Source: Clostridiales bacterium (lineage in GTDB: Bacteria; Bacillota; Clostridia; Christensenellales; Borkfalkiaceae). From it: a stretch of 63,546 nucleotides of DNA. The stretch covers positions 1 through 63,546 of the forward strand of contig SVHO01000006.1 in the NCBI GenBank assembly GCA_015055725.1. Direction: 5' to 3'. Positions 62,541-63,546 of the stretch are shown piece by piece. How positions within the stretch are numbered: the first letter of the stretch is position 1; each line of letters opens with the position of its first letter. A program made the translations under genes and the position numbers. The notes beneath the pieces are model-generated. The model saw only the letters and a program-made list of their open reading frames with translations. It had not been told where the DNA came from and did not search any database.

Positions 62541-63546
62541 ATGAAAAACGTAAATTTAGTTTACGGTGTGCAAGACAAACCAGGTCTTTGGAAAACTTTG
62601 GTTTTTGCACTACAACAAGTTCTCGCAATTTTAGCGGCAACTATCGTTGTGCCCGTAATCATCAACAACTCAACTGACTCACAAATGAGCCAATCTGCAG
62701 CACTTTTCGGTGCAGGCGTAGGAACGATAATATATTTATTGTTCACTAAATTCAAAAGCCCGGTATTCTTAGGCTCGTCCTTTGCGTTTATCGGCTCTAT
62801 GTGTGCTGCGTTCGGCGGTGCGGCAAGTGCTTCTGCAGGCTATCTCGGTTTAATTATCGGTGCAATTTTAGCAGGTCTCGTATACGTTGTTATCGCATTA
62901 ATCGTTAAATTCGTAGGCGTTAATTGGATTGATAAAATTATGCCCGCATCAGTTATAGGACCAACGGTTGCTATTATCGGTTTGTCACTTTCTGGCAACG
63001 CTATCGGCGACTTATTTAAAGGTAGTGTTCTCGCTCCCGTTGAAGAATACGTTATCGGTTCTAACGCTTTGCCTGAATTAGTCACCAACTTCTACCCCAC
63101 CGCAAACACTTGGCTTTGCTTGCTCTGTGGTTTAGTGACGTTGGCTGTAGTTATCATTTGCTCAGTTTACGGCAAAAAGATGATGAAAATTATTCCTTTC
63201 ATTATCGGTATTTTAGCAGGATACGTTTTAGCATCAATCTTCACTCTTATCGGACATTTAACTGATAACAGTGCTTTAATGATTATCAACTTTGAACTCT
63301 TTGCAGATATGAAATGGCTCCCCGAATTCACTTTCATTGAAGCATTTAAAGGTATTAAAGACGTTGACGGCGCGTTTATCGGCACGATTGCAGTTGCTTA
63401 TATCCCCGTTGCTTTCGTTGTTTTTGCTGAACACTTGGCAGACCACAAAAACATTTCTTCAATTATCGGAACAGACTTAACCAGAGAACCTGGTCTTCAC
63501 AGAACTCTTCTTGGTGACGGCGTTGGCTCAATGGTAGGCGCATTCT
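62541..63546 (+). CDS. NCS2 uracil/xanthine permease (UraA-type), partial
   Basis: At least 335 residues; runs off the window. Twelve-plus hydrophobic helices; IVVPVIIN and the GSSFAFIGSM helix-3 stretch, SVIGPTVAIIGLSL, and helix-8 region VVFAEHLADHKNISSIIG with the substrate-binding Glu (FAEHLADH) are family marks, as in UraA. Proton-coupled uptake of uracil or a related base. Ribosome site TTGGAGG before the ATG at 62541. Leader peptide and attenuator upstream suggest control by pyrimidine level. Confidence 0.93.
   Translation, partial: MKNVNLVYGVQDKPGLWKTLVFALQQVLAILAATIVVPVIINNSTDSQMSQSAALFGAGVGTIIYLLFTKFKSPVFLGSSFAFIGSMCAAFGGAASASAGYLGLIIGAILAGLVYVVIALIVKFVGVNWIDKIMPASVIGPTVAIIGLSLSGNAIGDLFKGSVLAPVEEYVIGSNALPELVTNFYPTANTWLCLLCGLVTLAVVIICSVYGKKMMKIIPFIIGILAGYVLASIFTLIGHLTDNSALMIINFELFADMKWLPEFTFIEAFKGIKDVDGAFIGTIAVAYIPVAFVVFAEHLADHKNISSIIGTDLTREPGLHRTLLGDGVGSMVGAF

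Overview
This is a chromosomal window from a low-GC Gram-positive anaerobe. It is most likely an uncultured gut member of Clostridia (Bacillota). The evidence is an anaerobic (class III) ribonucleotide reductase, McsA/McsB/ClpC, a DnaD-type replication protein, long-form HPF, DUF951, the UPF0210/UPF0237 pair, strong AGGAGG ribosome binding sites, and many consensus TTGACA-17-TATAAT promoters. I see no insertion sequence, integrase, prophage, rRNA or CRISPR array. Most genes are on the minus strand.

Layout. 1-8.6 kb: partial nrdD under three NrdR-like boxes, tRNA-Ser(GGA), a macro-domain/VWA/unknown gene group, a zinc-type CDF exporter with a His-rich tail divergent from a TetR regulator, an MFS carrier and a metallophosphoesterase. 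8.9-11.2 kb: nagA and uxuA (amino-sugar and hexuronate catabolism). 11.3-19.1 kb: the complete arginine operon argGHCJBDF with candidate ArgR sites. 19.4-23.5 kb: a SHOCT membrane protein behind an operator-embedded promoter, a small Cys-rich protein, an XRE regulator, a sorbitol-6-phosphate dehydrogenase-like SDR, a PHP protein and a 30-codon peptide gene with its own promoter and terminator. 23.5-27.4 kb: DUF1538 membrane protein, double PII-like protein, S24/S26-type peptidase and proA in one operon.

27.5-45.6 kb: mostly housekeeping. tRNA-Val(GAC), HPF and a nearly gapless run including LepB, UPF0237/UPF0210, PepF, DnaB, Sua5, a YwlE-type arginine phosphatase, RpiB, GalU, McsA, McsB and ClpC. 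The writer (McsB), eraser (YwlE-like) and reader (ClpC) of protein arginine phosphorylation therefore sit in one cluster, without ctsR. 45.8-49 kb: a multi-repeat DnaD protein ending in a DnaI/DnaC-like zinc motif but lacking the ATPase, then citrate synthase.

49-63.5 kb: sugar catabolism islands. These are a UxuB-like SDR, SGNH hydrolase, GH28-like beta-helix protein and Fe-ADH; a nucleoside hydrolase; two tandem divergent NagB-like proteins controlled by an AraC regulator; and an operon of MBL lactonase-like protein, acid-sugar dehydratase, SDR, GH16 and HAD phosphatase, divergent from a second AraC regulator. The last set looks like an oxidative aldose to 2-keto-3-deoxy-aldonate route. The window ends in a uracil/xanthine permease gene preceded by a leader peptide and an attenuator-like terminator.

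The most interesting candidates are the oxidative sugar operon, the two-gene NagB-like module, the PII/DUF1538/proA operon, the arginine-phosphorylation cluster, the orphan 30-residue peptide gene, and the leader-peptide attenuator of the permease.
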